DNA of 64,000 nucleotides from Sanderia malayensis. Taxonomy: Eukaryota; Cnidaria; Scyphozoa; Semaeostomeae; Pelagiidae. Positions 10,801 through 22,025 of the stretch are shown here, one piece after another. The DNA is taken from NCBI GenBank assembly GCA_013076295.1, contig RQOL01000783.1, positions 1 through 64,000 of the forward strand, written 5' to 3'. The notes beneath the pieces are model-generated. The model did no database searches and was not told the DNA's origin. It was given only the letters and a program-made list of their open reading frames with translations. Position 1 is the stretch's first letter. Every line of letters starts with the position of its first letter. The position numbers and the translations under genes are program-made.

Positions 10801-13800
10801 TGAAACTTATCCTAAAGCTTCAGACATGTTGCTTCTCATGGTAGCCGTCAGAGTTGCCCAGCAATAAAATTGTACATTTGTCATTGTAGACTTGGATGAA
10901 TGTAGTGTATTCAAAACCGGACCAAGTGAAACGAATGTGACTCTGGCTGGGTGTACTCAATTGTGTCACAATAATTTTGGATCTTTTTCATGCAGCTGTC
11001 GAGCTGGATTCCAACTCATGCAAGATGGAAAAACATGCAATGGTTAGTTGTGTTAAGTTTAAATTTTTTAATGTTTATGTAGTAACTGATGACTTGATTC
11101 CTGCACTAAATGAAGATGAAAATATGATTTTGCTGGATGTAAATATGCGCTGGAAATGTCATATTTTAGACATCGACGAATGCTCTGGAAACCATGGATG
11201 TGAACATTCATGCCTAAATACAGTTGGTAGCTACATTTGCAGATGTCCAAATGGCTACAGACTTGATGGCGATAAAAGATCATGTGTTGGTTAGTGTAAT
11301 ATTCAATTTTGTATTCATATTCATATTCCTATTCACATTTACATTAATTTTCATTTTCATATTCGTGTTTTCACGTTGTTGTAGGTTTGCCTTGCATACG
11401 ATTGCCCCCTGTTATAAATGGAAATGGAACATGTTTTACTGGTAAAACAAACGAGACATGTCAACTCGGATGTTTTGTTGGTTTTGAACTGCGAGGATCT
11501 TCTCTTCGTCGCTGTTTACCCAATCACAAATGGAGTGGTTCAATAACAACTTGCAACAGTGAGTGGAATCAGGCCTTATTTTTCATTCAGTTATTCAGCT
11601 TTCTGTGCTAAGGGATTTGTGAAAATTGAATCCTAACAATGTGATACTAGTTATTTCCCACTGGAAAAGAAAACACATTTTCAGGTTTCCACATCCCGCC
11701 AGTTGCCTCTTTTGCTTTCATATGCAATATAACATCGGAGAGGGCCGATAGCCTGTGGAGGTCACGCGTCTTGGCGTCGCTATAAGCAAGAGCTGTTAGA
11801 TGGGGAATGTGACTATACTTACTACATTGCGTCCCTGTGTCTAGCTCGTAACTCGCTTAACACAACCGAGCGAGCAAAAATGAGTGAGGCACAGGGACGC
11901 AATATAGTGAGTCTAGAATGTGATGAGAGCGCTTCGTACAACGTCGAAAGTGAATAGTGTCGAAATATAAATGGGGGAACTTACTCAATGAAAAATAAGT
12001 AGATGTCATTGATATCAAATATTATTCAGAGTTACATAAATTAATAAACGGGGAAGAAAACGACGACAACAATCCAAATTGGGAAGAGAAATATGCTTTG
12101 GAAATTAAAGCAATTTTATTGATATAATTGTTATTGTACTTCTTTGCAGGAAAATATTGCGACCCTCTGGTGCCACCGATGAATGGTGGTATAACATTGC
12201 CGTGCATACCATATTATCATGGATCATGCTCAATTAAATGCAGTTCAGGCTACTACGCAACTGGTAATACAAAACGGACTTGTAGAGCAACAGCAGAAAA
12301 TCGAATGTTCTGGAATAATGCTAATACCACGTGTGCTAGTAAGCAATTCTTTGTATCAATGCTAGGGTTTTAAGAACAACAATATAATCATAGTAGCTAG
12401 CATAATTGGAACTTGAAGCGTATTTTAATCTACTTTTGTTCCTTGATATAGAAATAGAGATTTGTACATCGAACCCTTGCAAGCACGGAGGAATGTGCCA
12501 GGAAATCAGCAAAACTGAATACAAGTGTGATTGCCGGAACACAGGATACGAGGGAAAAACATGTAACCGAGGAGTTATAAAGATTCCAGAATTCCCAATG
12601 CTGCAAATGAACAAAAGATATAGCTTCGTTATCACCGCAAAGCCCGATCAACAGCTAGGCCTAGAAGTCACCACAAATAGCAATGGAGTTACATTCACTC
12701 CTTCGAGCTTCAATTTCACAGCGGACTCGAACACTGTCACATTCACAGTTCGATCTAACCAACAAGGCCTGCATTTAATTCGCTACAGTTTATCAGGAAC
12801 AAATGCGAATATTTTTGCAAAACCTCAGACAAGATTAATCTACGTACGAGATGATGGATACAATAATTTTACGGCAATCAATAATATCATTGATGATAAG
12901 GGAACTTTCATTCAAGGCTGTTACGTCACTGATGAATTGAAAATCAAAGATGCGCAAAACAAATCGATTGTGCTTCATTCAAGCGCACCGTGGAAGAACG
13001 CAAGCGAATATGATTGGACAGATGGCGTGGTTGTCATGGATATTCAAGGTGTTGTAATGCCAACGTCAATTATTGGTTGCAATGAATCTGCAAGGTCAAT
13101 TGAGAACAAGGATTTTGGTTTATTTACACAGAAATACTCAAATGACAACTTTGATTCTGCGAAGACACTGAGAACTGACAACGAGGCTAACAGTCAAAGG
13201 TGTTCTACCAAGATTCCTTCATCCAGCGATTTAACCGATGTAATTGAATTGAATGCATTTTCAAAGACAATGACAGACTCTTTTAATAGCCACACACCAT
13301 ATTGGATCAACCTCGTTGCCAATCTGACTACAAACTCCTTCACAACAACTGATTTCATTGCCAATCTTTACAACCTTACCAAGCTGAGGCATCACTACCC
13401 CGAATGTAGCAGGCTGCTTGGTAATGACGCGAAGAACGTTGTCTGGCATGCTTACGTCACAAGGCAACGATTGTCGTTGCACGTGGCAGAAGAAGAGCTC
13501 GTGTTGGATTCTGGGAAGCAAACTTGCATATTTGGATCCGTCAATGAGAGTGATATTTTAATCGGATTTTTACAATCGGAATTATACTGCAATGTTTTCA
13601 AAACATCAACTGGTTGGTCTGGTAAATTGAAGAGCGTCAGATTTACAGAAAATGGCGTTTATTCAAGTTTGGAAAGTGCTGGTGCATTTTCAGATCAACT
13701 TTCCTCAATGAGTGGATCATCAAACATCATTGTCAACATAGAAGGCCGTATTCAATTCACTTTATCGAACAATAGCAATGTGAGTGAAAAGTGTCTTAGT

Positions 13801-16800
13801 TATTAACTGCTCCCTGCCCCCTAGCTCTTCTTTAGGAAATAGAGCCAACCTTTTAAAGATTTTCGTATCTTGCTTGTTTCATTCCAGGTTTTTTCGGAAG
13901 GAATCTCCTCTATTGTACAAACAAAAGCAGTTGCATTGATTTCTTTTGAACTCAAAAGCATTTCTGGTTTTAATATCTTCGTGAAAGGCAAGGGACTTCT
14001 CAGAATTGGAATGCTAGGTATGATGCCTTTATCAGTTTTATATTTCGTTAGCAGATGATAGATTACCGTTCATCAGTTTTAGGATACCATTGTTTATTTA
14101 TTCATTCATTTTTAAACGGACTGAGCGTCTTCCAATGGTGTAACTGTAAGGAGCGTTAATGGGAAGACACAAGTTTCATTTATTGAGTGGTCCACATTAC
14201 GAACTGAATTTTACCGTTTTTGGTCTCTCGGGGGACTTATCTGGGCCCAGAAATACGTACCCCTGCAAAGTACATTGAAGTCTGTAAATTGTAATATTAT
14301 CGTGAAAGCAACCATGAACGTTCAGTATAATGAACATAACATCATACTTTAAAAGATTAGAATGCTTTTTGAGGTTTTTAATTGAATAATTTGACTTGAC
14401 TTCAAAATTTGAAGCTCTAGCTGTGGAGTTTTGTCTGCCATTTTTTGGAGGGCACCCATCATTTTTTAGTGAGCATAAGTTACGCAAAAATGGCGTCTAA
14501 AAATGGCCCGAGGCCTAAGCAAAAAAATTTGCATGGCAATATATAAATACCAAACTTGTTTCAATAGCGAACTTATTTAGCAGAAATATACTCAGAATGT
14601 CATAAATTTTCAAGTGAAAACATAATTTAAACTATATCATATTGCTTCATAATAATTTTAAAAGAAATCTGCGAAGGAGTCTCTTAAAAAACTTTCATAA
14701 AAATTTATTGAAGTGGAGTAATTAAAACGCCAATAATTATAATTTCTTTCACTCAAAGCCACGCAAATTCTCTCTTATTTGAAAGAGAATGTTTCACTAC
14801 TTCAGTCATTCAATGCGGTCAATCTCTGAACACAAACAGCCTGTAAGTTGGAGACGAGGCTTAATTGAAAAAGAGGCTAGAATGAGACTTGAGAAGGTCT
14901 GTTTGATTAATTTTTATAATTTCATTGACTTATGGTATTGCTTGTAGGTTCAAACAACGATGTATGTCCCAACAATTACTTCATTGACATTAGTTCAACA
15001 AAACAATTTGTTGTTGGGCCTAAGCTTGGTAAGATTGTGAAAATTGACGCTTTTTCAAAAGTCTGTGAGCTTATATATGCAGCAAACTGGAGGAAAAATC
15101 TTAGATGGCAAAAATTGTAGAAGTTTCCAGAGCATTGACCACCAGGTCATGTTTCTAGACATGATACTGTCTAATATTCTGGGCCAGTATTTCTCTAACC
15201 AAAATACTTCTTCAGTGGTCAATGATGTGAAAAGTGCTAGGCATCTGTCTGAGCGACTTGTAACTCTATGCTCAGAAAATGCCGGACCAAGCATGCTTCC
15301 TTTGCACATTGAACTGAAAAATACAATTAACCGCATCGAAAGAAAGTTCCAGATTTTATCCATCCCAATGCGAGGTAATGCACCGTTTGAGCGATTGGCC
15401 TATAGTTTCCAGACATCAATGGATGCAACGCACAATGCTTTGAAGTTGCGATTCCAAAGAGAGGTTATATCAAAGAAAGTCAGATCTTATTCAGTGTCGA
15501 CTAGTGCAACAATGTGCTTAGATGGTTTATGCTTTCCTCGTGCAAACGTCAATGTCATCCATGGCCTAACAAGCTTGCAATTGAAACATTGCTACGGTAT
15601 AAATAAGGTTGTTGGCCACGAATCGCTTGTGATTGGGATGACAAAAACAGAAAGAATTCTGGCTGGTGTGCTGAAAATTCCTTCAAACACGAGGATTTTG
15701 TATTTTACAAGCGAAACTGGTCCTGGCACTGGCTTGTTCAACGCTTCTCTCTCTATTTATGGCTCTGAAAAGCAAGTTGAAGTGATGGTGTACAATAATA
15801 TATTGAAATTTGCTGCCAATGTCACATTACCCGATACGTCGATTGCCGAGATGCAGTTCTTTGCTGGACTTTCAAAACTGAAGACAGATGGAGATGTGCT
15901 GATGAAGGCCAAAGGGTCATTGGGTATCAATTCTTATTTAATCAGCCAAATGAATATCTTTTTGCAAAACAAGCTTGCTAGGATAGCAAATCAAACTAAA
16001 AGACGCATTGACGCACTGTCAAAAGCAGTAAACATGACAAGCAAACAACAAATTGAAGCAGTAAGGAATTTGCATGAAGTGAAACAAGACTACGAGGCAA
16101 TATTGCAAGAGGAAGCGAGGTTAAAAAGAGAACTGAACGGCACTCGTAACCGATACCAATTTTATATGTCGTTATTGAAAACGAAGCTAAGTAAACATGG
16201 CAGCGCTGTTGCGAATTTAACAAGCAAGTTTGAAGAGTGTGCACCTCGTATCTGCGCAGGTGATTGCGTAAAAGGTAAGATGAACGTGGTATGTTATGAT
16301 ACGCAACATAAAAGTATCAAATTTGAAAAATGCACTTTGGTGAAACGTAGTTACTCAAAGACATACTACAAGCAGATAGAAAGGAAGGCCAGCTACATTG
16401 TGAACGAGCCACGGGGAGAGTGCGACACATCCTGTTCAAGAGGTATTTTTGGTCGAAGGCGTCGAGGGTTGTTTACAATCGCCGTCAAGATTATAGGGGG
16501 GTATTTAATACATAGAGCTGTCGAGAGTCTTTCTGGATCATGCAACAACATGTGCCATGTGGTATGGGTGCCAAAAGTGGTGGAATATGACCATCATGAG
16601 GCAGAAAAAGTTACTGAAACCGTAACCTACAAAGAACCAAAGTGTACAGATATGTCGAGAAAAATCAATTCTGGATTCAAGCCTGCTACATTGTGTTCCC
16701 ATTCGAGCAACTGTTCGGAATACAAAACCGATGTTGATTGCGTAACCAAAAGCAACGAATGCTTGTCATATAGAATGCAACTGCGTGAAATAATTCACCA

Positions 16801-19800
16801 AAAGTCAATCAAGTTCAAATATAATGAATATGTAGAGCACAGCCTTAAATTGGAAAGCTTGGAAACAAAAGTCAGGCTAGTTGAAGTGGACAGAAAAAAC
16901 GCTTATCAGAATTACATATCTGCAAGGTCACTGTCATTAAAGGCCAATTACAGTATGAATATAGCTAAAGAGTCACTTGCAAGTGCAAGCTCTGTATTAG
17001 CACTTGAGCTCAGAGCAGTGAAAGGTGTAGAGACATATGGTGCGAACTCATATTCAGTTACAAATGGACGATGGGCTTTCTATGCTTCTCGTGGCAGTGT
17101 GATTCCAATGACAATTGCATTGGACATGGATATCTTGGGAGGAGATATGAAAACATCGCTAACTACATCAATTATACATTTGAAGAATACAAATGCAAGT
17201 GTACTGGATGCTACAAATGACGCCATAAAAGCCCTGTTTGGAAAATCCGCTCGAAAACGAAGATCGATTTTGAATGTCGATGACGTAATAGAAACGATCA
17301 CTATTAGAGATCTGGATCTGAAGGTGACAAAATCAAAATGTAATGCCATGGAAGAGAATTTATTCTATCTGCTTGAAGTTTTGAGTGGATTTTCTGCAGG
17401 CATTTCTCTTCATGAAAGTATAACAAAAGAAATGGAAAATGCTGTTCAGTCAAAGAAAAATTTCATTCAGAATATCAATGAACGCATTCAATCCAGCAAT
17501 TTGTGTAGTAAGAACAGTACCATTGATCACTTCAATCAAAGCATCAAAGCTGAAAACTGCTCAACAGAATGGCTCATCGGTTTGTATGAAAACATGACAA
17601 TTCCAGAAAAAGCAAATGATTCATTGCCATGGCCAAGCATACGAACCCGAATGATCACAGACTTGGAGATTTACACGAAATCACATAAATTCACATCTTG
17701 CGCTGGACTCCGCGACTGTGTCCATGCATCGATTGATATTGTATCGGAACTGGTTGAGTTTGAACAATCCTATTTAGCAAAGCTATGCAGACAAGCCATT
17801 CCAGTTTGGCGAATGTCTTACGAACGCATGCTCAATAATGATTCTCTCTCTCATAACGAGACGAAAATGCTGACGCAAGGTATTTTGAAGTCATTTGAAG
17901 TGTCTAGGCCGGGTGATGTCTATTGTGACACGCCGCCCATTATCGTAACAAATTTGCCATCGGAAGTTATTGTAAGCCAGGGCCAATCAATTGTGTTGAA
18001 CTTCAGCCTCGTTTTCGAACCTCACGAAACGAGTTTTGTTTGGAAAAAGGATGGAGAGCCAATGTCAACCTCTGCAAAACAGCAACTTGAGCTTAAAAAT
18101 ATTAACAGTTTGGATGCTGGCTACTACACTTGCGAAGTTGCGAATAAATTGGGCAAAATTGCAACAGAGACAGTGCACGTTGTTTATCAAGAAAAACCGA
18201 GCATCATAACACATCCTAATGACGTAAAGACGACGTTAAAGTCACCATCATCTCGTATCATTCTTGTGTGCAATGCATCTGCAATACCGGCACCAACATT
18301 GTCATGGCTGTATGCACCGTTTGGCAACACATCACAGCTAACGTTGTTGTCGTTTAATGGCTATGTTCTAAACCTGAATGCAACCAGCAGCAATCAATCT
18401 GGCTTTTATTACTGCAAGGCTTCGAATCAACAAGGCTTTGTCTACAGCCGACCAGCTAGAGTGCACGTTCTTCAATCACAATTAGCAGAAATTGCTGTCA
18501 GAATCAGTTTTAATATTCATTCACAGCCAGGACAAAATGAAACTACCATTCCTGTTCCATTTGTTTTGTCCCAACTGGATCAAGAGAACCTAACTGTCAC
18601 GCTAGCTAGACTCGTGGATACAGCAACAACTCGCATTAACAATATCCATTACAGTCATGTTTCAACCCTGAATGCAAGGCTATCATTCGACTTGGGAATG
18701 CAAAATCTCAACCATCTGTTTACTGCTGCATCAGATTGGTCTTCTATATGGATAGATATATTGAAGGCAAGAAGAAATCTGTATGTTTTATTACTTCGAA
18801 TTAATTATGGGTTCAACAACGTCACTGATCAGTTGCGTGTTGGTGATGCAAATTTCACTGTTAAGCCTGATACGATGGATTTTGATCTATTGCCATACAA
18901 ATGCCCGCCTGGTTACTCGCTAAGCTCCAACGGATTCATATGTGGTAAGTTTTCTAAGTTACTTTGTTTTGTTCTTTTGTTTAGTGGGCAAAGCATTGCA
19001 AGAATTTCTTTCTGCTTTCTTTCGACCATTCCCAGACGTTGGACAAGACATTATTTAAGAAACAATGCTTCAAAGTAAATGAACGGATACATAGGCAAAG
19101 CCTCTAAAATACATGGCAGTTCAATTCAATTCAAGCATGCGCAGATAGAAGTAAAGCAAGGTGATCACGTGCTGATCACATGTACGAATCTCCTCACTTC
19201 TTTGACTACATGAACTTTGCGTTCTTTCGATATGATTGAAGGAGAGGATAGCTGCTTAGATCGCCCAGTGTCCTGGCGTGTTGCCACTTTCATGTCCGTT
19301 CATTCACTTTAATTCAATCGTACCAATCAAGCATGTTTGTACCTCTCACTATTTTAGAAAATCTGCTTTAGCTAATAAATGACTAGATACAGCATGAAAT
19401 ACGGAAGCTTACACAGAGAGTTTTAATTTATATAATATTTCAATTTTTTGAACAAATAACTTAATATCAGGCAAGTTCCAATGCCAAATTTTTTCTGACT
19501 ATCTAAAGAATTCATTGAGCTTTTCTTTATTGCAAAATTTCGGAATTTTTGGAAGTTGACTAACAATTAATTGTTGTCGTTATTAGCAAGTTGGACAAAA
19601 GTTAGGTATCCCTAAAGGCAAACTTCATCTAAGAGTGTCAGTTGGCTTTGGTCCTGCCTGCCTGATCGCTCTACGGCGATCTCCAAAGTTGCCTGAATTT
19701 CTTGTCAATCCGAATAAGCTATGAATACAGAAATTAAAGTCAATATTTACGGTTTGACATCGGTTAAATTATTGAGCTGTATTTTATGTAGATGCCTTTA

Positions 19801-20804
19801 AAGTGCTTTGCATCTTTTTTTAGAAATTTGCCCAGCTGGAAGTAAATATTACGCTGGTGCTGGTTGCAGTTTGTGTCCCAAGAATTCATATCAAACAGAA
19901 CAAGGCCAACCAGACTGTGTCAAATGTCCTGAAAATTTTATCACACGCTTATCTGGAAGTGTGCATTACGGTGACTGTTTCAAGCCCGGTAATTATCTTT
20001 AGACGCATTGCTTTGCATTTCGCTTTTGTCAAAACACCTCAGAATCCAAGGCAATCTCAGACATTTGCCTTCATGTAACATTAGAGCTTGAGATATTACT
20101 TATTCCTCAGTTGAACTGATAATTTGCTACGATTAACATTATACTTTGTGTCATGTTATAGAATTAACAACCACCACTGCTGCTTATACCACGCTGAGAT
20201 CAAAGCGGAGCTCTTCCAAACCAAAAACGACCGGTAAAGGTGAAACTAAACCGAAAGCTGTGAGCAATGCTGCAACTAATGTAGCTCCTACTACTCAAGC
20301 TTCTAAAGCAAAATCAACTGATTCTGATTTTGAAAGGCCAGAAACAATGCGTCAAGTAGGGAAGCTCGTTAAAACATGGGTATTAATAGGAGCAAGTGTT
20401 GGTGGTGTCGCTTTGATTGCTGCAGTTATTGGTAAGTGGTTAACTGTTATTGGTAACTGTTTATGTAAACTTGGGGCCCTATATAAGGAAAATCGATGGG
20501 ACATGTCTTGATTTGGACATTCGTATCACGTTTTTTTTTCTTTTTGTTAGGATTGGTTTACAGACGGTACTCTATCGGAAAAAGGCAGGCAAAGGCTAGA
20601 ATTGCATCGCCGGATACCAAAACGCACGAAGATCCCGATATAGGCAACAGTGTCAGCCTTAAATCGTATATGAATCCAGGGTACGATGCGGCTACAAGTA
20701 ACGAAGAAGAAACACTGCCTCCACAACCAGTTTCAACTTCATCGTTTGAGAATCCCATCTACGAGACCTCGTCCAAAGATGCAACTCAGAATTCTGCATT
20801 TTAA
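7787..20804 (+). CDS. receptor-like gene copy A: EMI-EGF-CCP-Ig-GCC2-TM, 5'-partial, one frameshift
   Basis: Exons: 7787-7896, 8155-8256, 8382-8501, 8734-8883, 8998-9120, 9348-9470, 10234-10356, 10890-11042, 11170-11289, 11385-11558, 12150-12338, 12452-13779, 13888-14017, 14948-18944, 19824-19988, 20162-20431, 20551-20804. Nearly all junctions are phase 1, as usual for shuffled extracellular modules. The order is EMI C-terminus, eight EGF or calcium-binding EGF units, two CCP/Sushi, another EGF, about 1,800 residues of unique sequence with coiled coils and cysteine clusters, two Ig-like domains, a GCC2/GCC3-type cysteine module, a membrane helix and an 84-residue tail with NPGY and NPIY. This is a type I membrane protein of about 2,540 codons plus missing N-terminus. 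Relative to copy B it lacks 2 nt near 15061, which would end translation at 15120, so it may be a pseudogene, a null allele or an assembly error. The whole-protein family is not recognised. Confidence 0.82.
8155..11289 (+). CDS. receptor A exons 2-9: EGF and calcium-binding EGF repeats
   Basis: Eight single-domain exons, almost all with symmetrical 1-1 phases. The first (8155-8256) is a short EGF with CVHGQCV and CQCNNGY. Those at 8382, 8734, 8998, 9348, 10234, 10890 and 11170 begin D-x-[ND]-E-C and carry the calcium-binding EGF signature (NGGCxQxC, then GSFxCxC). The units at 8734 and 10890 are longer (50-51 residues), with an insertion before the GS(F)xC motif. Calcium-binding EGF tandems usually form stiff rods holding ligand-binding tips away from the membrane. 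Confidence 0.85.
10445..10743. mobile_element. MITE with 8-bp TSD in receptor A intron
   Basis: Ends taggggcggcgcca and tggcgccgcccttt are inverted repeats. The 8-bp duplication CAATAGAC flanks both sides exactly (10437-10444 and 10744-10751). It lies in the intron between two EGF exons and has no counterpart in copy B, so it was probably inserted after duplication. TSD length fits the hAT superfamily. Confidence 0.85.
11385..12338 (+). CDS. receptor A exons 10-11: two CCP/Sushi domains
   Basis: Exon 11385-11558 ([13 protein letters not shown] ... [13 protein letters not shown] ... [11 protein letters not shown]) and exon 12150-12338 ([14 protein letters not shown] ... [15 protein letters not shown] ... 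FWNNANTTC) each show the four-cysteine CCP pattern with an N-G near the start and a Trp before the last Cys. CCP modules are typical of complement and of adhesion receptors. Each domain is one phase 1-1 exon. Confidence 0.85.
11813..11915. mobile_element. 103-bp MITE with 8-bp TSD
   Basis: Left end ctatacttactacattgcgt, right end the near complement ending gagtcta, with gtccctgtg/cacagggac as the inner part of the repeats. The duplication GAATGTGA is exact on both sides (11805-11812 and 11916-11923). The same cacagggacgcaat word is found at 5753 and 41336, showing a dispersed family. Confidence 0.8.
12452..14017 (+). CDS. receptor A exons 12-13: EGF plus long unique region
   Basis: Exon 12 (1,328 nt) starts with a classical EGF ([13 protein letters not shown] ... 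[13 protein letters not shown]). About 400 residues follow with no recognised domain, rich in Thr, Ser and Asn with many N-x-[ST] sites, predicted extracellular and probably beta-rich. Exon 13 (13888-14017) continues it in phase 0 and ends in phase 1. The frame is open throughout in copy A; the copy B equivalent is 19 nt shorter. Function unknown. Confidence 0.75.
14225..14465. repeat. dispersed repeat fragment in receptor A intron
   Basis: The segment (tctgggcccagaaa..., ...gctctagctgtggagttttg) is clearly related to the units at about 5822-6030 and 6483-6690 in the transposon nest, and shares their order of landmarks. It lacks a visible inverted partner here, so it is a partial copy of that element family. 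It is absent from the matching intron of copy B. Confidence 0.7.
14948..18944 (+). CDS. receptor A giant exon 14: coiled coil, cysteine-rich variable segment, two Ig domains; frameshift near 15061
   Basis: A 3,997-nt exon. It starts in phase 1 ([16 protein letters not shown]) and loses frame at 15061, where copy B has two more bases; downstream the frame stays open to 18944. In order: a conserved region to about 15950; a helical, charged coiled-coil stretch (about 15970-16230); a cysteine-rich part with a segment (about 16375-16625) that barely aligns with copy B and holds RRRR; a second helical stretch (16850-17010); a furin-like RKRRS site near 17250; and two Ig-like domains (about 17932-18185 and 18190-18475). 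The first Ig has the Trp (FVWKKDGE) and YYTCEV but no first cysteine; the second has both. A juxtamembrane unique region and a [14 protein letters not shown] piece end the exon. Confidence 0.8.
19824..19988 (+). CDS. receptor A exon 15: GCC2/GCC3-type cysteine module
   Basis: Encodes [20 protein letters not shown], then the C.KCP pattern and a final GDC. This matches the short Cys-rich unit seen in SCUBE and ephrin-receptor-like proteins (GCC2/GCC3). It is the last extracellular module before the stalk. Copy B exon 38230-38394 has the same length. Confidence 0.7.
20162..20804 (+). CDS. receptor A exons 16-17: stalk, transmembrane helix, NPxY tail
   Basis: Exon 16 (20162-20431) codes for a Thr/Ser/Lys-rich stalk and a hydrophobic helix ([19 protein letters not shown]) split by the intron. 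Exon 17 (20551-20804) begins LVYRRYS, a basic stop-transfer. The tail contains NPGY (20673-20684) and NPIYE (20751-20762). NPxY motifs bind PTB-domain adaptors and direct clathrin endocytosis; phosphorylated forms can signal. The stop is at 20804. Confidence 0.8.
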
Positions 20805-21450
20805 CTCAATTTGGACACTGGTTTGTTCAAATTGATGCCACACTTGGTTATCTTTTTTATGCATGAGTAACTTTTGTTGATTTTCATACCTGCGTGATAT
20901 TAATCATATTTTGATTTTAATTTTTATAATAATGTTAATTTACATATATTTTGTCATTATTCGAAAGGTTGATTTTGTGGCTGGCTATGTTGATGATTAT
21001 TCTGATTTTTATGCTGATGTAAAAAAATGCAAAATTAAATGCTTTTGTGTTATTCTGCTTTATATTAATTCTTATACCTATATTGGTGTTTATTCTGATT
21101 TTAACACTAAAACTGATTTTGATTTCATACTTTTGTTGACGTTTATGAAGATACTTGAATAAGAATAAGAAATATCATAATTTAAATTCTTTAGTTATTA
21201 TACTATATGCTAACCCTTATATACTTATTTCATGCTGTAATGCGTTAAATTCTGATCTACATGCTTGTATTAATGTTGATTTACATTCTTTTATTTTTGC
21301 TTGATGGTGGAAAACATCGGAAACATCTCTGCTGATATGAATAAAGTCAGATGCTCTATTTTCGTACACGTCATATCGACTGATTTTGAGGGATGCTCGC
21401 TATCATCAACTGGGCTCATTTAACGTGCGAAGCTGAAAACCTTGTAGAAA
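20805..21450. other. receptor A 3' flank
   Basis: AT-rich, probably 3' UTR followed by a short spacer to the SPCS1 fragment. An AATAAA lies at 21340. The first few hundred bases resemble the copy B 3' flank only weakly, in contrast to the near-identical SPCS1 fragment that follows. Confidence 0.45.
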
Positions 21451-21705
21451 ATGGATTTTATCAATAATTTCGAAGAAAATATGAAGAAATTAATTATGAA
21501 AATACCATTTGTAAAGAGAACTGTCAACTATATTTATTCAATTCCGACCCATATGGTAAGTTGGTTTGCCATATTCCAGATGGCCTTAGGCCCGTTTTCC
21601 TTCATATTCATTATTGCTTTAACAAATCTGAATGCTATTTTTCAGGATTTCGAGGGTCAGGAAAAAGCTGAAGTCCTTTACCAAGTTATTATTGCTTTAT
21701 CTGGT
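21451..21705 (+). pseudogene. truncated duplicate of SPCS1, exons 1-2 only
   Basis: Exon 1 (21451-21555) encodes the same 35 residues as the complete gene at 44541. Exon 2 (21646-21705) encodes DFEGQEKAEVLYQVIIALSG, two substitutions from the full copy. Both splice donors and the acceptor between the exons are intact. Homology to the full locus stops at about 21768, before any exon 3 or 4. This fragment marks the right-hand end of the tandem duplication. It could at most give a 55-residue product without the conserved second membrane segment and the PPWP motif. Confidence 0.85.
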
Positions 21706-22025
21706 GTAAGTATGGTTTATTTGTATATTCTTGTCCATATCAAGAAGTAAGGAATAGGCATCTCTTTCCCGGGTTGGAAAGTATGCTGTATTTCGCTTCG
21801 CCTACGCGTAATTGCGAGCAGCACCGTTCAGCGTGCTGCGACATGTGAGTTGCACTGCAGCAAATTTTCAGATGACAGAATGGGCGAGCAGGCTGAGGGC
21901 AGCGAGGTTAATTTGCGACAGCGAGCCGATATTATCAATCAAAACAGTAATCCAATAAGTGGAACTTCACTTTATAACACTTTTCTTTTTTACTGTTAAA
22001 CTCCTTATTACTAACCTTATCAATT

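Noticed and set aside
16430..16530. Captured viral fusion protein in receptor A
   Set aside because: The polybasic site and hydrophobic stretch are suggestive, but they lie inside a protein with EGF, CCP and Ig modules, the surrounding sequence matches no viral family I recognise, and copy B lacks the site.
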